A stretch of DNA of 64,000 nucleotides from Bdellovibrio bacteriovorus W. Its GTDB lineage: Bacteria > Bdellovibrionota > Bdellovibrionia > Bdellovibrionales > Bdellovibrionaceae. The DNA lies in NCBI GenBank assembly GCA_000525675.1, contig CP002190.1, positions 372,001 to 436,000 of the forward strand. Direction: 5' to 3'. The notes below the pieces were generated by a model. The model was not told the DNA's origin, searched no databases, and saw nothing but the letters and a program-made list of their open reading frames with translations. The translations under genes and the position numbers were made by a program. Below, one piece after another: positions 16,040 to 24,567 of the stretch; within the stretch, counting starts at the first letter, position 1; each line of letters begins with the position of its first letter.

Positions 16040-17122
16040 ATGAGAATTGCAGATAAAATGGCTTTTAACCAAGTGAATCAGAATCTGACGAAGAATCGTT
16101 CGGATATGGCCGACTTGCAAAACCAAGCTGCAACTCAGAAGCGTATTAATAAACCTTCGGATGATCCTTTGGCATCGGCGAGGGTTCTTGCCGCTCGCAC
16201 AGAAGAGCGTGGCAATACACAGTTTATTAAAAATATTGATAATGCTCGCTCGTTCCTTGAGTTTTCAGATCAGTCCTTAGGGGAGCTTTCTGAGATTCTA
16301 ATGCGCGCTAAAGAACTAGCAATCAGCCAGGCGAATGATGCCAGTGGAAATATGGAAAGCCGTACAGTGACGGCGGCTGAGGTTGAGCAAATTTATAATC
16401 AAGCTGTCCAGATTGGTAATCGAAAACTAGGCGAGAGATATATATTTGGGGGATATAAGACCCAAAACATGCCTTTTGATCAAACGGGGCAGTATCGTGG
16501 GGATGATGGCGACATAAAAATCCAAACGCACAAAGATTCCTTTGTCGCGATGAACATTCCGGGTAGTAAGGTTTTCTTGGGAAGGGGCTTAGGCAATGAT
16601 GGAACGGCTCGCCCTCGTTATGAGGCTCCAAAATCTGTTGAACAGTTAAAAGATTTTCAACAAGAAGAGATTCAGCGCCAACAGCACAATCAAGAGCTCG
16701 AGAATAACTTTATTGAAACCAGAGGCCCGGCTTCAGTGAGGCGTCATCAAGCCGCGGACCGTGAGGATCCTGTAACTGGGGCTGCAGGAGTGAACATCTT
16801 CTCAACCCTCAAGGGGCTTGAGACGGCGCTTCGTACCAACGATAAAGAGGGTATTCAAGAAAGCCTAGATACTTTAGATCAGGCCATTTCACAGGTGGTT
16901 TTATCCCGCTCTGAAGTGGGGTCTAGAGTTATGGCTGTGAACAGCACCAACGACTCTTTGCAGAAAGCTATTGTGGACAACAAAGTGACCGCTTCTCAGC
17001 TTGAGGATGTGGACGTTTTCCAAGTTATTTCAGACATAAACAAGACCGATAGTACCTTAAAGGCGACTTTAGAGACTTCGGGTAAGTTAATTCAACCAAG
17101 CCTTCTTGACTTTCTAAGATAA
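16040..17122 (+). CDS. flgL: Flagellar hook-associated protein 3 (FlgL)
   Basis: Second hook-filament junction protein. Its flagellin-like N-terminus (MRIADKMAFNQVNQNLTKNR, then QKRINKPSDDPLASARVLAAR) and helical C-terminus (LRTNDKEGIQESLDTLDQAISQVVLSRSEVGSRV) are diagnostic. The motif GERYIFGGYKTQNMPFD is typical of FlgL. It has 360 residues. It ends 60 bases before csrA, with a sigma-28-like promoter between them, so csrA can be read both with flgKL and independently. Confidence 0.95.
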   Translation: MRIADKMAFNQVNQNLTKNRSDMADLQNQAATQKRINKPSDDPLASARVLAARTEERGNTQFIKNIDNARSFLEFSDQSLGELSEILMRAKELAISQANDASGNMESRTVTAAEVEQIYNQAVQIGNRKLGERYIFGGYKTQNMPFDQTGQYRGDDGDIKIQTHKDSFVAMNIPGSKVFLGRGLGNDGTARPRYEAPKSVEQLKDFQQEEIQRQQHNQELENNFIETRGPASVRRHQAADREDPVTGAAGVNIFSTLKGLETALRTNDKEGIQESLDTLDQAISQVVLSRSEVGSRVMAVNSTNDSLQKAIVDNKVTASQLEDVDVFQVISDINKTDSTLKATLETSGKLIQPSLLDFLR

Positions 17123-17132
17123 AAATAATACC

Positions 17133-17159
17133 TACAGTTCCGCTTAAAACTGCCGATAA
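17133..17159 (+). promoter_or_regulatory. Sigma-28 promoter of csrA
   Basis: TACAGTTC (17133-17140; 6/8 to TAAAGTTT), eleven bases, then an exact GCCGATAA (17152-17159), with the canonical spacing. The predicted start of RNA is near 17166, leaving a short leader containing AAAGGAG before the csrA ATG. This places csrA in the late flagellar class. Confidence 0.8.
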
Positions 17160-17182
17160 CGACTGCAGCAAAAGGAGTTGTC

Positions 17183-17410
17183 ATGCTGGTTCTCACACGG
17201 AAGTTGGGTGAAAGCATCGCTATCGATGACCACATCAAAATTAGAGTTGTCCAAATCAAAGGAAAGCAGGTTCGTTTAGGAATCGAGGCACCTAAGGACA
17301 CAAAAATTCATAGAGAAGAAGTTTATTCCGCTATTCAGGATCAGAATGAACAGTCTGCTAACGTGCCCGCCGATAAGTCGCGCAGCGTCGCAAAGCTATT
17401 GAAGCCCTAA
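17183..17410 (+). CDS. csrA: Carbon storage regulator CsrA
   Basis: Dimeric RNA-binding protein that recognises GGA in hairpin loops and usually blocks ribosome binding. The first 55 residues (MLVLTRKLGESIAIDDHIKI, then GKQVRLGIEAPKDTKIHREEVY) are a classic CsrA, including the conserved GIEAP and HREE regions. The C-terminal tail of about 20 residues extends beyond the E. coli protein (61 aa), as in FliW-regulated CsrA types, where the extension is part of the FliW contact. It is adjacent to fliW, so FliW-CsrA-flagellin partner switching is expected. Confidence 0.97.
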   Translation: MLVLTRKLGESIAIDDHIKIRVVQIKGKQVRLGIEAPKDTKIHREEVYSAIQDQNEQSANVPADKSRSVAKLLKP

Positions 17411-17550
17411 AATGGGCTTCAATGCGTCAATCTACGTATAATTTTATTGAGTCTCCCTAGATTTAAGTCCAGATTTATAATGATATGCACCGCCAATATA
17501 TCTTGGTGTGTCTAAAATATTAGGTGTGGACCTAATGTTTGGGGGGAAGA

Positions 17551-18075
17551 ATGATTATTTCGACATCACGCTTCGGCCAGGTTGAGCTGAAGGAAGAAGA
17601 TGTTCTGAATTTTCCTGAAGGCCTTTTGGGTTTCGCAGACCTAAGAAGTTTTGTCCTTTTGGATGATCCAAATGATGAGATCTTTGCATGGCTTCAAAGC
17701 TGTGAGTCTCCTCAAGTGGCGTTTCCAGTGCTTGAGCCAGAGCTTTTCATGTCACAATACAAAGTGAATTTAACGAAGGGTGACCTTGAGGGTTTGAAAA
17801 TGACCGCTCAAGATAAAGCTCGTTATTTTTCTATTATCACAATTCCAGATGATCCTACGATGATGACGGCAAACCTTAAGGCGCCAGTCGTTGTGAACGT
17901 TGAAAAGCGTACAGCTCGTCAGTGTGTTCTTCAGGATAACAATTTAGCGATCCGCGAACCGATCTTCGCAAAGCTTCAGCAACGTGTCGTTCAGAACCCT
18001 TCAGTGGCGATCAAAAACCAATCTTCTGGTATTGATGTAGCGACGAAGCTAGTGGTTAGGGACGCTGATCTTTAA
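17551..18075 (+). CDS. fliW: Flagellar assembly factor FliW (CsrA antagonist)
   Basis: Binds flagellin and CsrA: free flagellin releases CsrA to repress flagellin mRNA, and flagellin export frees FliW to inhibit CsrA. I start at the ATG at 17551 (MIISTSRFGQVELKEED), directly after GGGGGGAAGA, not at the TTG four codons earlier. Family motifs are LNFPEGLLGFADLRSFVLL, WLQSCESPQVAFPV and ITIPDDPTMMTANLKAPVVVN. A small hairpin TTAGGT-GTGG-ACCTAA lies directly upstream of the ribosome-binding site. The 3' end overlaps the convergent gene by 20 bases. Confidence 0.95.
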   Translation: MIISTSRFGQVELKEEDVLNFPEGLLGFADLRSFVLLDDPNDEIFAWLQSCESPQVAFPVLEPELFMSQYKVNLTKGDLEGLKMTAQDKARYFSIITIPDDPTMMTANLKAPVVVNVEKRTARQCVLQDNNLAIREPIFAKLQQRVVQNPSVAIKNQSSGIDVATKLVVRDADL

Positions 18076-18775
18076 TCTGTCTTGATTCAGCAAGATTGTT
18101 CTCTTGCTGACTTTGTACGTTTCTCCAGATTTTCTGACTCACAGGGCCTGGTAGGGAAGCTTGTAAGCTCCCTGCCTCTTCGGGTCTTTCCGAACTTAAT
18201 TGATAAAGTATCTCTGCCTTCACTCCTGCCAGTGCTTTGCGCTCTTCAATTTTTATCTTATTACTTTCGACGGTCTTGTCAGCCACGATGCTCTTGAGAG
18301 CTTCAATGGCTGCAGCACTGTGAGGCCCTTTGAGAGATTCAAATAGGTAATCCAAAGCAATGTTCTGCAGAACTTGGTCTTCAGGTTCAAGGGCAGGTTG
18401 AAGCAAAAGCTTCTTCGCAGTTAGAAGAACTTCCTTATTGGAGAGTAAATCTTTCTTCAGTTTTTTATCAGCAGCCTTTGGCATCACCTTTTGCTGAACA
18501 GAAAAGAAAGAGTCAAAAAGCTCTCTTTCTTTTTCGCTGGCAAAATCACTGTGGGCAATCTGTACTTCGGGCTTTTCTAAAACCGGGTCCAATCCTTTGC
18601 GCGGAGATTTTTTTTCAGTCTCGTCTATAGCTGGATTCTTCTTTTGTAAAACTTCTTCTTTCTGTGAGCTTGGGGTGCGCGCAGTGCGCTCCCCAAGTCG
18701 ATTCGGTTTTATGAAGATCAAGGTTCCTGCACACATCCACAATAGTACTGCGACTCCTAAAAATCTTGATTTCAT
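18056..18775 (-). CDS. Hypothetical membrane-anchored or secreted protein
   Basis: Not recognised. The 239 residues begin with an uncleaved-looking hydrophobic anchor (FLGVAVLLWMCAGTLIFI), then a Lys/Glu/Pro-rich linker, then an all-helical region of about residues 80-210 (KLKKDLLSNKEVLLTAKKLLL, ALDYLFESLKGPHSAAAIEALKSIV) that may form alpha-solenoid-like repeats. Its ATG shares one base with the stop of the large PKD/Hint lipoprotein upstream (TAATG), so the two are translationally coupled and probably work together. A helper or maturation factor for that lipoprotein is a guess. Confidence 0.75.
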   Translation of the reverse strand: MKSRFLGVAVLLWMCAGTLIFIKPNRLGERTARTPSSQKEEVLQKKNPAIDETEKKSPRKGLDPVLEKPEVQIAHSDFASEKERELFDSFFSVQQKVMPKAADKKLKKDLLSNKEVLLTAKKLLLQPALEPEDQVLQNIALDYLFESLKGPHSAAAIEALKSIVADKTVESNKIKIEERKALAGVKAEILYQLSSERPEEAGSLQASLPGPVSQKIWRNVQSQQENNLAESRQIKDQRP

Positions 18776-21495
18776 TATTCGAACACTCCTTGTGTTAATT
18801 TATTGCGTAAGAGCGTTCTGTTAAGATCCTTAGCGCCTTCGTTTTGGAAGTAAGCCGTACCGTTTAAGTATCCATTAGTAACTACAATGTTATGGTAAGG
18901 GTTGTTTGAGTTCACAAACACGTTATAGACCTTACCGAAGTATTTGATCGGTGTGATAGACACGATCGGATCAAGCACTCCACCTAGCATTACAAGTGAA
19001 TCTTTAGTTGTGAACTTCTCCGCAACTTCCATATGTCCATTTGGATGAACGAGGACGTGGTTGCGAGTCACTTTCAGTTCTCTTCCAGACTTCAATTTGA
19101 ATACCAAGATATCATGTTCAGTGTCGATAAGTTCAGTCACCCATCGATCGACTTTAGTTTGAGTTACTTTTCCGTCTAATAAAGACTTCTCGTTACGAAG
19201 AGATGCTACGTGTGCCGTATTGTTGAGGAAAGCCTCAATGAACGGTGAGTAAACCATTTTCTTCGTACTTTCATCGCGCACTAAGATTTGTTGCTCTGGT
19301 GTTGAACATGAAGATACACACACCGTGGCAACGTAAACTGTGGCTGGCATATCACAAGCTGCGTTTTTATTTTTTGGCGCAATCCAAGGTTTCTCTGGTT
19401 TCGTCGCATAGTTCATAAATGTCGGATAAAGCTCTTGTCCTGATCCGCCTAGTGTAACTACGCTACCACCAACAGTTACTTTTACATTTGAGAAGTTCGC
19501 TAAGAAGTCTTTAATGATTGGAAGTTGGTCCTGACATTTCAACATCCACTCGTAACGACCTTTAGCTTCTGAGTTGCTTAAAGAGTCTTGCGAACATCTG
19601 CGCGCTACGTAGTCACGGCAGTAGCTTTCTTCAACCCAAGCGCCCGGAGCAAGAGACTCGCTTTCTTGTTGAACCTTATGGTCGATACAAGCAAAGACTT
19701 GAGTTTTAGTAACCTCGCGAGTCTTCACGATTGTACCGATTTGATTTTTCGGACAAAGGTTTGAGCTGTTGGCTTCTTCTGTATAAGTAGAAACTTTTTG
19801 GCTACGAACCGCTTCTGGATTCGCATCACAAAGCCTTTGCTCTACAGGAGCTGCTTGGGAAGCACAGCGTACCGCATCTGCTAGGTTTCCTTTATCATCG
19901 CGACATTCGAAGACACGTGTTTGAACGCCACCACAATCCGCCGTACAAGCTGTGAAGTTTTCTGTTGCTGCATGATTGTATGTAGGACATTTTCCCGCAA
20001 GTTTGAGGCTGCCTTCGCGGATATTGGAATCCTTAATAGATCCATCCACGCAAGTTTTGTCAGCAAGTTGGTGATAAGTATCAAAGAAGCCCTGTTCTCC
20101 GAACTGACAAGTTAAAGGAGATTGAACTTCACCAACTGTAACACCTGTTTTCACAGTCCCATGAGAGCCGAAGTCACCACAACCATTATGACAAGTAAGT
20201 TGTGTATGGCTAGCGGAACCAGACAGACTTCCATTATTACAAGTACGAGTTTCGCTCACAGTCGAGCAAGACCCTGCAGGAGTGGAAGTTGAGTAGAAAA
20301 CTTTTGAAGCGCCATCAGCCATGATATCACCATTTGGTAATCTGCAAGACTGGCCTTCACACTGACCTTCGTGAGTAGTTTCTTGAGACTTAGAAATTTC
20401 TTTCCATACTGCTGTTTTACCTACAGACGAACACTCTTCTTTGATGTGATCTCTATAAGTAACTACTTTTGTTCCGTTCAATCCGCAGGCAACGCGATCT
20501 GTATAAAGCTCGCTTGTGTGTTCGCGAGTTTGACCGACATCTTTACAAGCATTTGGATCTAGAGGTTCTTCTGGTTCTGGTGGAATCACAAGATCTTCAG
20601 TGACGCGGATAGCGTGATCTAGAGTAATAAATGGATTTGATGAACCATTTTCGTAAAGAACTGCCGTGACTTTGTAATCACCTTTTTCTTGGTAAGCATG
20701 GCTTACTGATTGATTAGAACCAGAGTTACCATCGCCAAAATCCCAACGAACTGCGCCGATTTTATCAGCAAGACATTCTGGGATATAGACGTGCATTGTC
20801 GTGGCTACTTTTACTTTTGCTTCAGAAGCTCCGGTAATTGAAAGATCTAAGATACAGTTGTTACCATCAATATAGTCGATAGTACGAATACGATGCTGAA
20901 GATTAACGATCTGCCCTTCGCTATCAGTCACTTCTGCTTTAACTAAGAACTCGTTGTTCTCATAAAATGTATGGTTGTGATTGCTAGCGCCGGCAATCAC
21001 GCCAGAGCCATCACCGAAATCCCACTTTACAGAAGCAACGCTGACACTATTGGGAGCAACAACTGAGAAAGCAATATCTTGGAATGAAAAAGCAAGTTGT
21101 GGAGCCACAAGTTTCATCTCATTAGAAACAACAGTTGTGCGAAGAGATGGCGACTGTATTTCAGAGGACATTTTTTCACGTCCACTGATGACGTAAGTTC
21201 CCGCACGTTGGAAGACAGAGTTAAGACCGGCGTTGGTCGTCAAAGTCTTCGTTGCGCCTGCCGCTTTCCAGTGAACATTCTCACCAGGAATACAAACACC
21301 GTCTTTATTCAGAGAATATTGAGCGACTGCTCCACTTTGATTGGTGGCGCTTCCAACTACCTTCAGACCCTGACTTTCTGGATCTGACTGACATGAGGCT
21401 CCTGCACTTTGCAGAGCTTGATCAATGCCCATTTGGTTAGAACAACCTAAGGCTGTTAGAACAGTAACCGTCAACAACGCTTGAACGAACTTCAT
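18775..21495 (-). CDS. Large PKD-domain lipoprotein ending in a Hint-like domain
   Basis: The start at the ATG ending at 21495 is set by AAGGAG and a lipoprotein-type signal (MKFVQALLTV...ALGC). The 906 residues contain two PKD-like domains (WDFGDGSG about residue 158, WDFGDGNSG about 251) and a Cys-rich middle. One segment there resembles a thrombospondin-1 repeat (FTACTADCGGVQTRVFEC). Residues about 726-885 form a Hint-like domain: Cys near the start (SSCSTPEQQILV), a TxxH block (VTRNHVLVHPNG) and a terminal block (YHNIVVTNGYLNGT). The usual final His-Asn reads Leu-Asn. Hint domains self-cleave or splice; whether this one does is unknown. Probably surface-exposed. Confidence 0.85.
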   Translation of the reverse strand: MKFVQALLTVTVLTALGCSNQMGIDQALQSAGASCQSDPESQGLKVVGSATNQSGAVAQYSLNKDGVCIPGENVHWKAAGATKTLTTNAGLNSVFQRAGTYVISGREKMSSEIQSPSLRTTVVSNEMKLVAPQLAFSFQDIAFSVVAPNSVSVASVKWDFGDGSGVIAGASNHNHTFYENNEFLVKAEVTDSEGQIVNLQHRIRTIDYIDGNNCILDLSITGASEAKVKVATTMHVYIPECLADKIGAVRWDFGDGNSGSNQSVSHAYQEKGDYKVTAVLYENGSSNPFITLDHAIRVTEDLVIPPEPEEPLDPNACKDVGQTREHTSELYTDRVACGLNGTKVVTYRDHIKEECSSVGKTAVWKEISKSQETTHEGQCEGQSCRLPNGDIMADGASKVFYSTSTPAGSCSTVSETRTCNNGSLSGSASHTQLTCHNGCGDFGSHGTVKTGVTVGEVQSPLTCQFGEQGFFDTYHQLADKTCVDGSIKDSNIREGSLKLAGKCPTYNHAATENFTACTADCGGVQTRVFECRDDKGNLADAVRCASQAAPVEQRLCDANPEAVRSQKVSTYTEEANSSNLCPKNQIGTIVKTREVTKTQVFACIDHKVQQESESLAPGAWVEESYCRDYVARRCSQDSLSNSEAKGRYEWMLKCQDQLPIIKDFLANFSNVKVTVGGSVVTLGGSGQELYPTFMNYATKPEKPWIAPKNKNAACDMPATVYVATVCVSSCSTPEQQILVRDESTKKMVYSPFIEAFLNNTAHVASLRNEKSLLDGKVTQTKVDRWVTELIDTEHDILVFKLKSGRELKVTRNHVLVHPNGHMEVAEKFTTKDSLVMLGGVLDPIVSITPIKYFGKVYNVFVNSNNPYHNIVVTNGYLNGTAYFQNEGAKDLNRTLLRNKLTQGVFE

Positions 21496-21655
21496 TGGCG
21501 ACTCCTTGCTTCTCTTAATCGTTGCAAGCCCAAAGGGGAATCTCCAATAAATTATTGTCGTCGAGTCATAATGAGTTAGTGCACTCATCAGACTTTAAAC
21601 ACTTTATGAAACCTTTTTTGAATGTTCATTTTTCTGTAAAAAGAATGGTCATTCC

Positions 21656-21683
21656 TCGAGTGAAAGAAGCTCATTTCGAGGAA
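21656..21683 (-). terminator. Hairpin terminator after the coiled-coil gene
   Basis: CCTCGA/TCGAGG stem extended by TGA/TCA (21656-21683). Read on the minus strand it is followed within about 12 bases by a T-rich run (TTCTTTTT). It lies between the stop of the 191-residue gene and the promoter region of the PKD lipoprotein. Confidence 0.55.
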
Positions 21684-21707
21684 CGACGGGAAGTCATTTA
21701 AGAGTCT

Positions 21708-22283
21708 TCAGTTGTTACTTTTTTCGGACGGGTATTTCGCAGGAATTGATGGGCTTTCTTGAGCCTCAATCATAGCTGGAGCATTTTTGTCGGTAATAGA
21801 GCGATTGATTCTATTGGCTTCGATAGCTTCTTCAAGGGCCGAGTTGGCAATTAAATTTGAATGATATGCTATTCCCAGAGCTATTGCGTTTGCCAAGAGG
21901 CTAATGATTGCCACATAGGCAAGCCAGCGTTGAATTTTAAGCGACTCAACCTGAGTGTCTTTATTGGTTGATTGAAGCTTTAGATTCTCTCGGTTCATTT
22001 CTATAGCATGAAATTGCATTTCTCTTGCAAAGTCTTGGGTGTCTTCATTTTTTGCGCTTTCTATGGCGTGTACTTCATCATGAAGTAACATTTTCAAGCG
22101 TATAAGTTCTCTGTCGATGAGAATACGCTCGTGTTTTTGATCGTCAGATAAAGGATGGTTTTGGTTGGCTAGCTGAAGTTCATTGTGAATTTTCAAATTC
22201 TCTCGGAGCATTTTAACAAGATTTTGAACTTCAGCATTGTCTGGATATTTTTCCGAATATCGAAGAAGTGATTTTTCTGTCAT
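21708..22283 (-). CDS. Hypothetical coiled-coil protein with one membrane segment
   Basis: Not recognised. The 191 residues begin with about 120 residues of charged amphipathic helix (ENLKIHNELQLANQNH, ERILIDRELIRLKMLLHDEVHAIESA). One membrane helix follows (WLAYVAIISLLANAIALGIAY, about residues 125-146), then a short polar tail. It is predicted as a cytoplasmic coiled coil anchored by the helix. It lies 52 bp after rmuC on the same strand and may be co-transcribed. Confidence 0.7.
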   Translation of the reverse strand: MTEKSLLRYSEKYPDNAEVQNLVKMLRENLKIHNELQLANQNHPLSDDQKHERILIDRELIRLKMLLHDEVHAIESAKNEDTQDFAREMQFHAIEMNRENLKLQSTNKDTQVESLKIQRWLAYVAIISLLANAIALGIAYHSNLIANSALEEAIEANRINRSITDKNAPAMIEAQESPSIPAKYPSEKSNN

Positions 22284-22335
22284 TTCCTAGGGCCTTTCTC
22301 TCATCCAAAATTTATTTAGTGAGAATATTAAAGGC

Positions 22336-23568
22336 CTAAGACTTTACAGTTTCAAGCTGTGGAAGCGTTTTTTCTGTTTTTGCGCCTAAGCGCTTCAATT
22401 CCTCGACTTGATCCATCAGGTTTCCGCGTCCATCACTGACTTTCTTTAAAACTTCCTCGTGGGCTTTTTGCGCAGCCGAGAGTCTTTCGCCCAGAGTTTG
22501 TAGATCCTTCATAAGGCCCGCAAACTTTTCATAGAGAAGCCCACCACGACGGGCGATCTCAAGAGCATTTTTTTCTTGGCGATCTTGTTTCCATAAAGCA
22601 GCGACCGTGCGCAAAGTCGCCAAGAGAGTTGTTGGGCTCACGATGGCGATGTTTTTCTCCCAAGCATATTGGAAGAGGTCGGGCTTTAAGCGGAATGCCA
22701 ATGCAAAGGCTGGTTCCAGCGGCATAAATAAAATAACAAAGTCGGGAGAGATCAGTTTTTCGGCCGTATGGTATTTCTTTTGTGAAAGCCCATCGATATG
22801 TTTTTTCAAAGCCTCAACGTGAAGTTTGCCTGCGCGATCTTGCATTTCAAGATCTTCGCTTGAAGAGTACTCTTCGTAGGCGTTGAGGGTCATTTTAGAG
22901 TCGACGACAATGTGTTTGTTATCGGGCAGGTGGACGATGACGTCAGGTCTTAAAATTTGACCGTCTTCTCCGCGTAGGTCCATGTCAGTTCCCTGAACTG
23001 TGAACTCTTCACCTTTACGTAGACCAGAACGTTCTAGGATGTTTTCTAGAATCAACTCGCCCCAGTTTCCTTGGGTCTTATTTTCCCCTTTAAGTGCCTT
23101 GGTCAAATTTTGAGCTTCAAGAGACATGACCTTATTGAGCTCCATCAGTTTGGTAAGCTCTCCGCGTAAAACCCCGCGTTCAGATCTCTCGTTGGAGTAG
23201 GTCTCTTCCACTTTCTTTTCAAAGTCTTTGATGCGCTCTTTAAGTGGCTCTAGTACAGAAGCTAGGTTTTTCTGATTCTGATCCGTAAAACGAGCTGACT
23301 TTTCTTCAAAAATCTTTTGCGCTGCCATTTCAAATTGCAGATTCATTTTTTCAGCTAAGTCTTCTTGTTGTTTTTTAGATTCTTCAAGAAGGCTCTTTTG
23401 CCCTTTCAGGCTTTGCTCTAAAAGGTCGGCCTTGATTTGAAGTCCTTGGGCCTGAGCCATAATCTCAGATTTTTCAATGGCGTGAATAGCTTTGGCACGT
23501 AAATGGACAAATAGGCCAAAAATGAGGGCTCCAGCCAGAAATGTAAGAATAGGGATAATAATATTCAT
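22336..23568 (-). CDS. rmuC: RmuC-family DNA recombination protein
   Basis: RmuC limits recombination at inverted repeats; the family has a nuclease-like core. The 410 residues comprise an N-terminal membrane helix (IIIPILTFLAGALIFGLFV), a long coiled coil (about 30-140) and the RmuC core with NWGELILENILERSGLRKGEEF, RPDVIVHLPDNKHIVVDSKM and FMPLEPAFALAF. DxK-type residues are preserved in VVDSKM. It is divergent from menA across a 108-bp gap. Confidence 0.94.
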   Translation of the reverse strand: MNIIIPILTFLAGALIFGLFVHLRAKAIHAIEKSEIMAQAQGLQIKADLLEQSLKGQKSLLEESKKQQEDLAEKMNLQFEMAAQKIFEEKSARFTDQNQKNLASVLEPLKERIKDFEKKVEETYSNERSERGVLRGELTKLMELNKVMSLEAQNLTKALKGENKTQGNWGELILENILERSGLRKGEEFTVQGTDMDLRGEDGQILRPDVIVHLPDNKHIVVDSKMTLNAYEEYSSSEDLEMQDRAGKLHVEALKKHIDGLSQKKYHTAEKLISPDFVILFMPLEPAFALAFRLKPDLFQYAWEKNIAIVSPTTLLATLRTVAALWKQDRQEKNALEIARRGGLLYEKFAGLMKDLQTLGERLSAAQKAHEEVLKKVSDGRGNLMDQVEELKRLGAKTEKTLPQLETVKS

Positions 23569-23676
23569 TGAAAGCCTCCTCTATAGGTCTTTTGCCTCTA
23601 GAAATTGCTTTGGTCACGAGAAAAGAATCTGGTACAAAGACAACGTAAAACAAATACCTAACAATGCGACGCAAAA

Positions 23677-24564
23677 ATGAATACTCAAAGTAAATTTAAA
23701 AGCATCCTTCTGGCATTTCGCCCTAAAACCCTAACAGCGGCTCTTGTTCCTTGTTTGGCGGGAACGGCCTTGGTGAAGGCTATCGGTTTAAGCTGGGATG
23801 GCTGGGTTCTTTTCTATGCCTTAGCGGCAGCCTCTTTCATTCAAATTGGAACAAACCTTGTGAATGATGCTGTGGATTTCAAAAAAGGTGCGGACACTGA
23901 AAAGCGCATAGGCCCTCAGCGTATCACCCAAGCTGGAGTTCTATCGGCTTCCCAAGTGATGGCTTTGGGGAGTTTGTGTTTTCTTCTGGCGATTCTTTGC
24001 GGAGTTCCTCTTGTGATGAAGGGCGGCTGGGTGATTGTCGGAATCGGACTTGTTTCAGTTCTGATGGGATATGCATATACGGCGGGACCTTTTCCTTTAG
24101 CCTATTTGGGGCTCGGCGATTTGTTTGTGATTTTGTTCTTTGGTCTTCTCGCTGTTTCTGGAATTGTTTTCCTCAATACAGGGGAGTGGTATTCAGAAGC
24201 CATGATCCTAGGTTTACAGATTGGGTTTCATGCCACAGTACTCATTGCGATTAACAACTTGAGAGATCATAAAGGGGATGCCTTGGTGAATAAAAAAACC
24301 ATGGCTGTGCGCTTTGGCGAAAAATTCTCTCGTTATGAAATTGCCTTTCTTGCCTTTGCTCCATTTGCATTAAATATTTACTGGTGGTTTGAGGGATTTA
24401 AGATTCCTGCTATCGTATCTTTATTCGCCCTGCCTTTGGCGATCAAAGTCACTCGTAATGTGTTTAAGACAGAACCAGGGCCTATCTATAATAAATTTTT
24501 GGGCCAAGCTGCAGGTTTACATCTTGTATTCGGAATTCTTATCGCCATAGGATTTTATCTATAA
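23677..24564 (+). CDS. menA: 1,4-dihydroxy-2-naphthoate polyprenyltransferase
   Basis: Attaches the polyprenyl tail to DHNA in menaquinone synthesis, in the inner membrane. The 295 residues form multiple membrane helices of the UbiA fold. The first Asp-rich motif is in IGTNLVNDAVDFKKGADT (NDxxDxxxGxD). The second lies in NNLRDHKGDALVNKKTMAVRFG, typical of MenA. The RPKTLTAALVPCLAGTAL start is also characteristic. It is first of an operon menA-menC-menE-ferredoxin-like. The ribosome-binding site is weak. Confidence 0.95.
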   Translation: MNTQSKFKSILLAFRPKTLTAALVPCLAGTALVKAIGLSWDGWVLFYALAAASFIQIGTNLVNDAVDFKKGADTEKRIGPQRITQAGVLSASQVMALGSLCFLLAILCGVPLVMKGGWVIVGIGLVSVLMGYAYTAGPFPLAYLGLGDLFVILFFGLLAVSGIVFLNTGEWYSEAMILGLQIGFHATVLIAINNLRDHKGDALVNKKTMAVRFGEKFSRYEIAFLAFAPFALNIYWWFEGFKIPAIVSLFALPLAIKVTRNVFKTEPGPIYNKFLGQAAGLHLVFGILIAIGFYL

Positions 24565-24567
24565 AAA

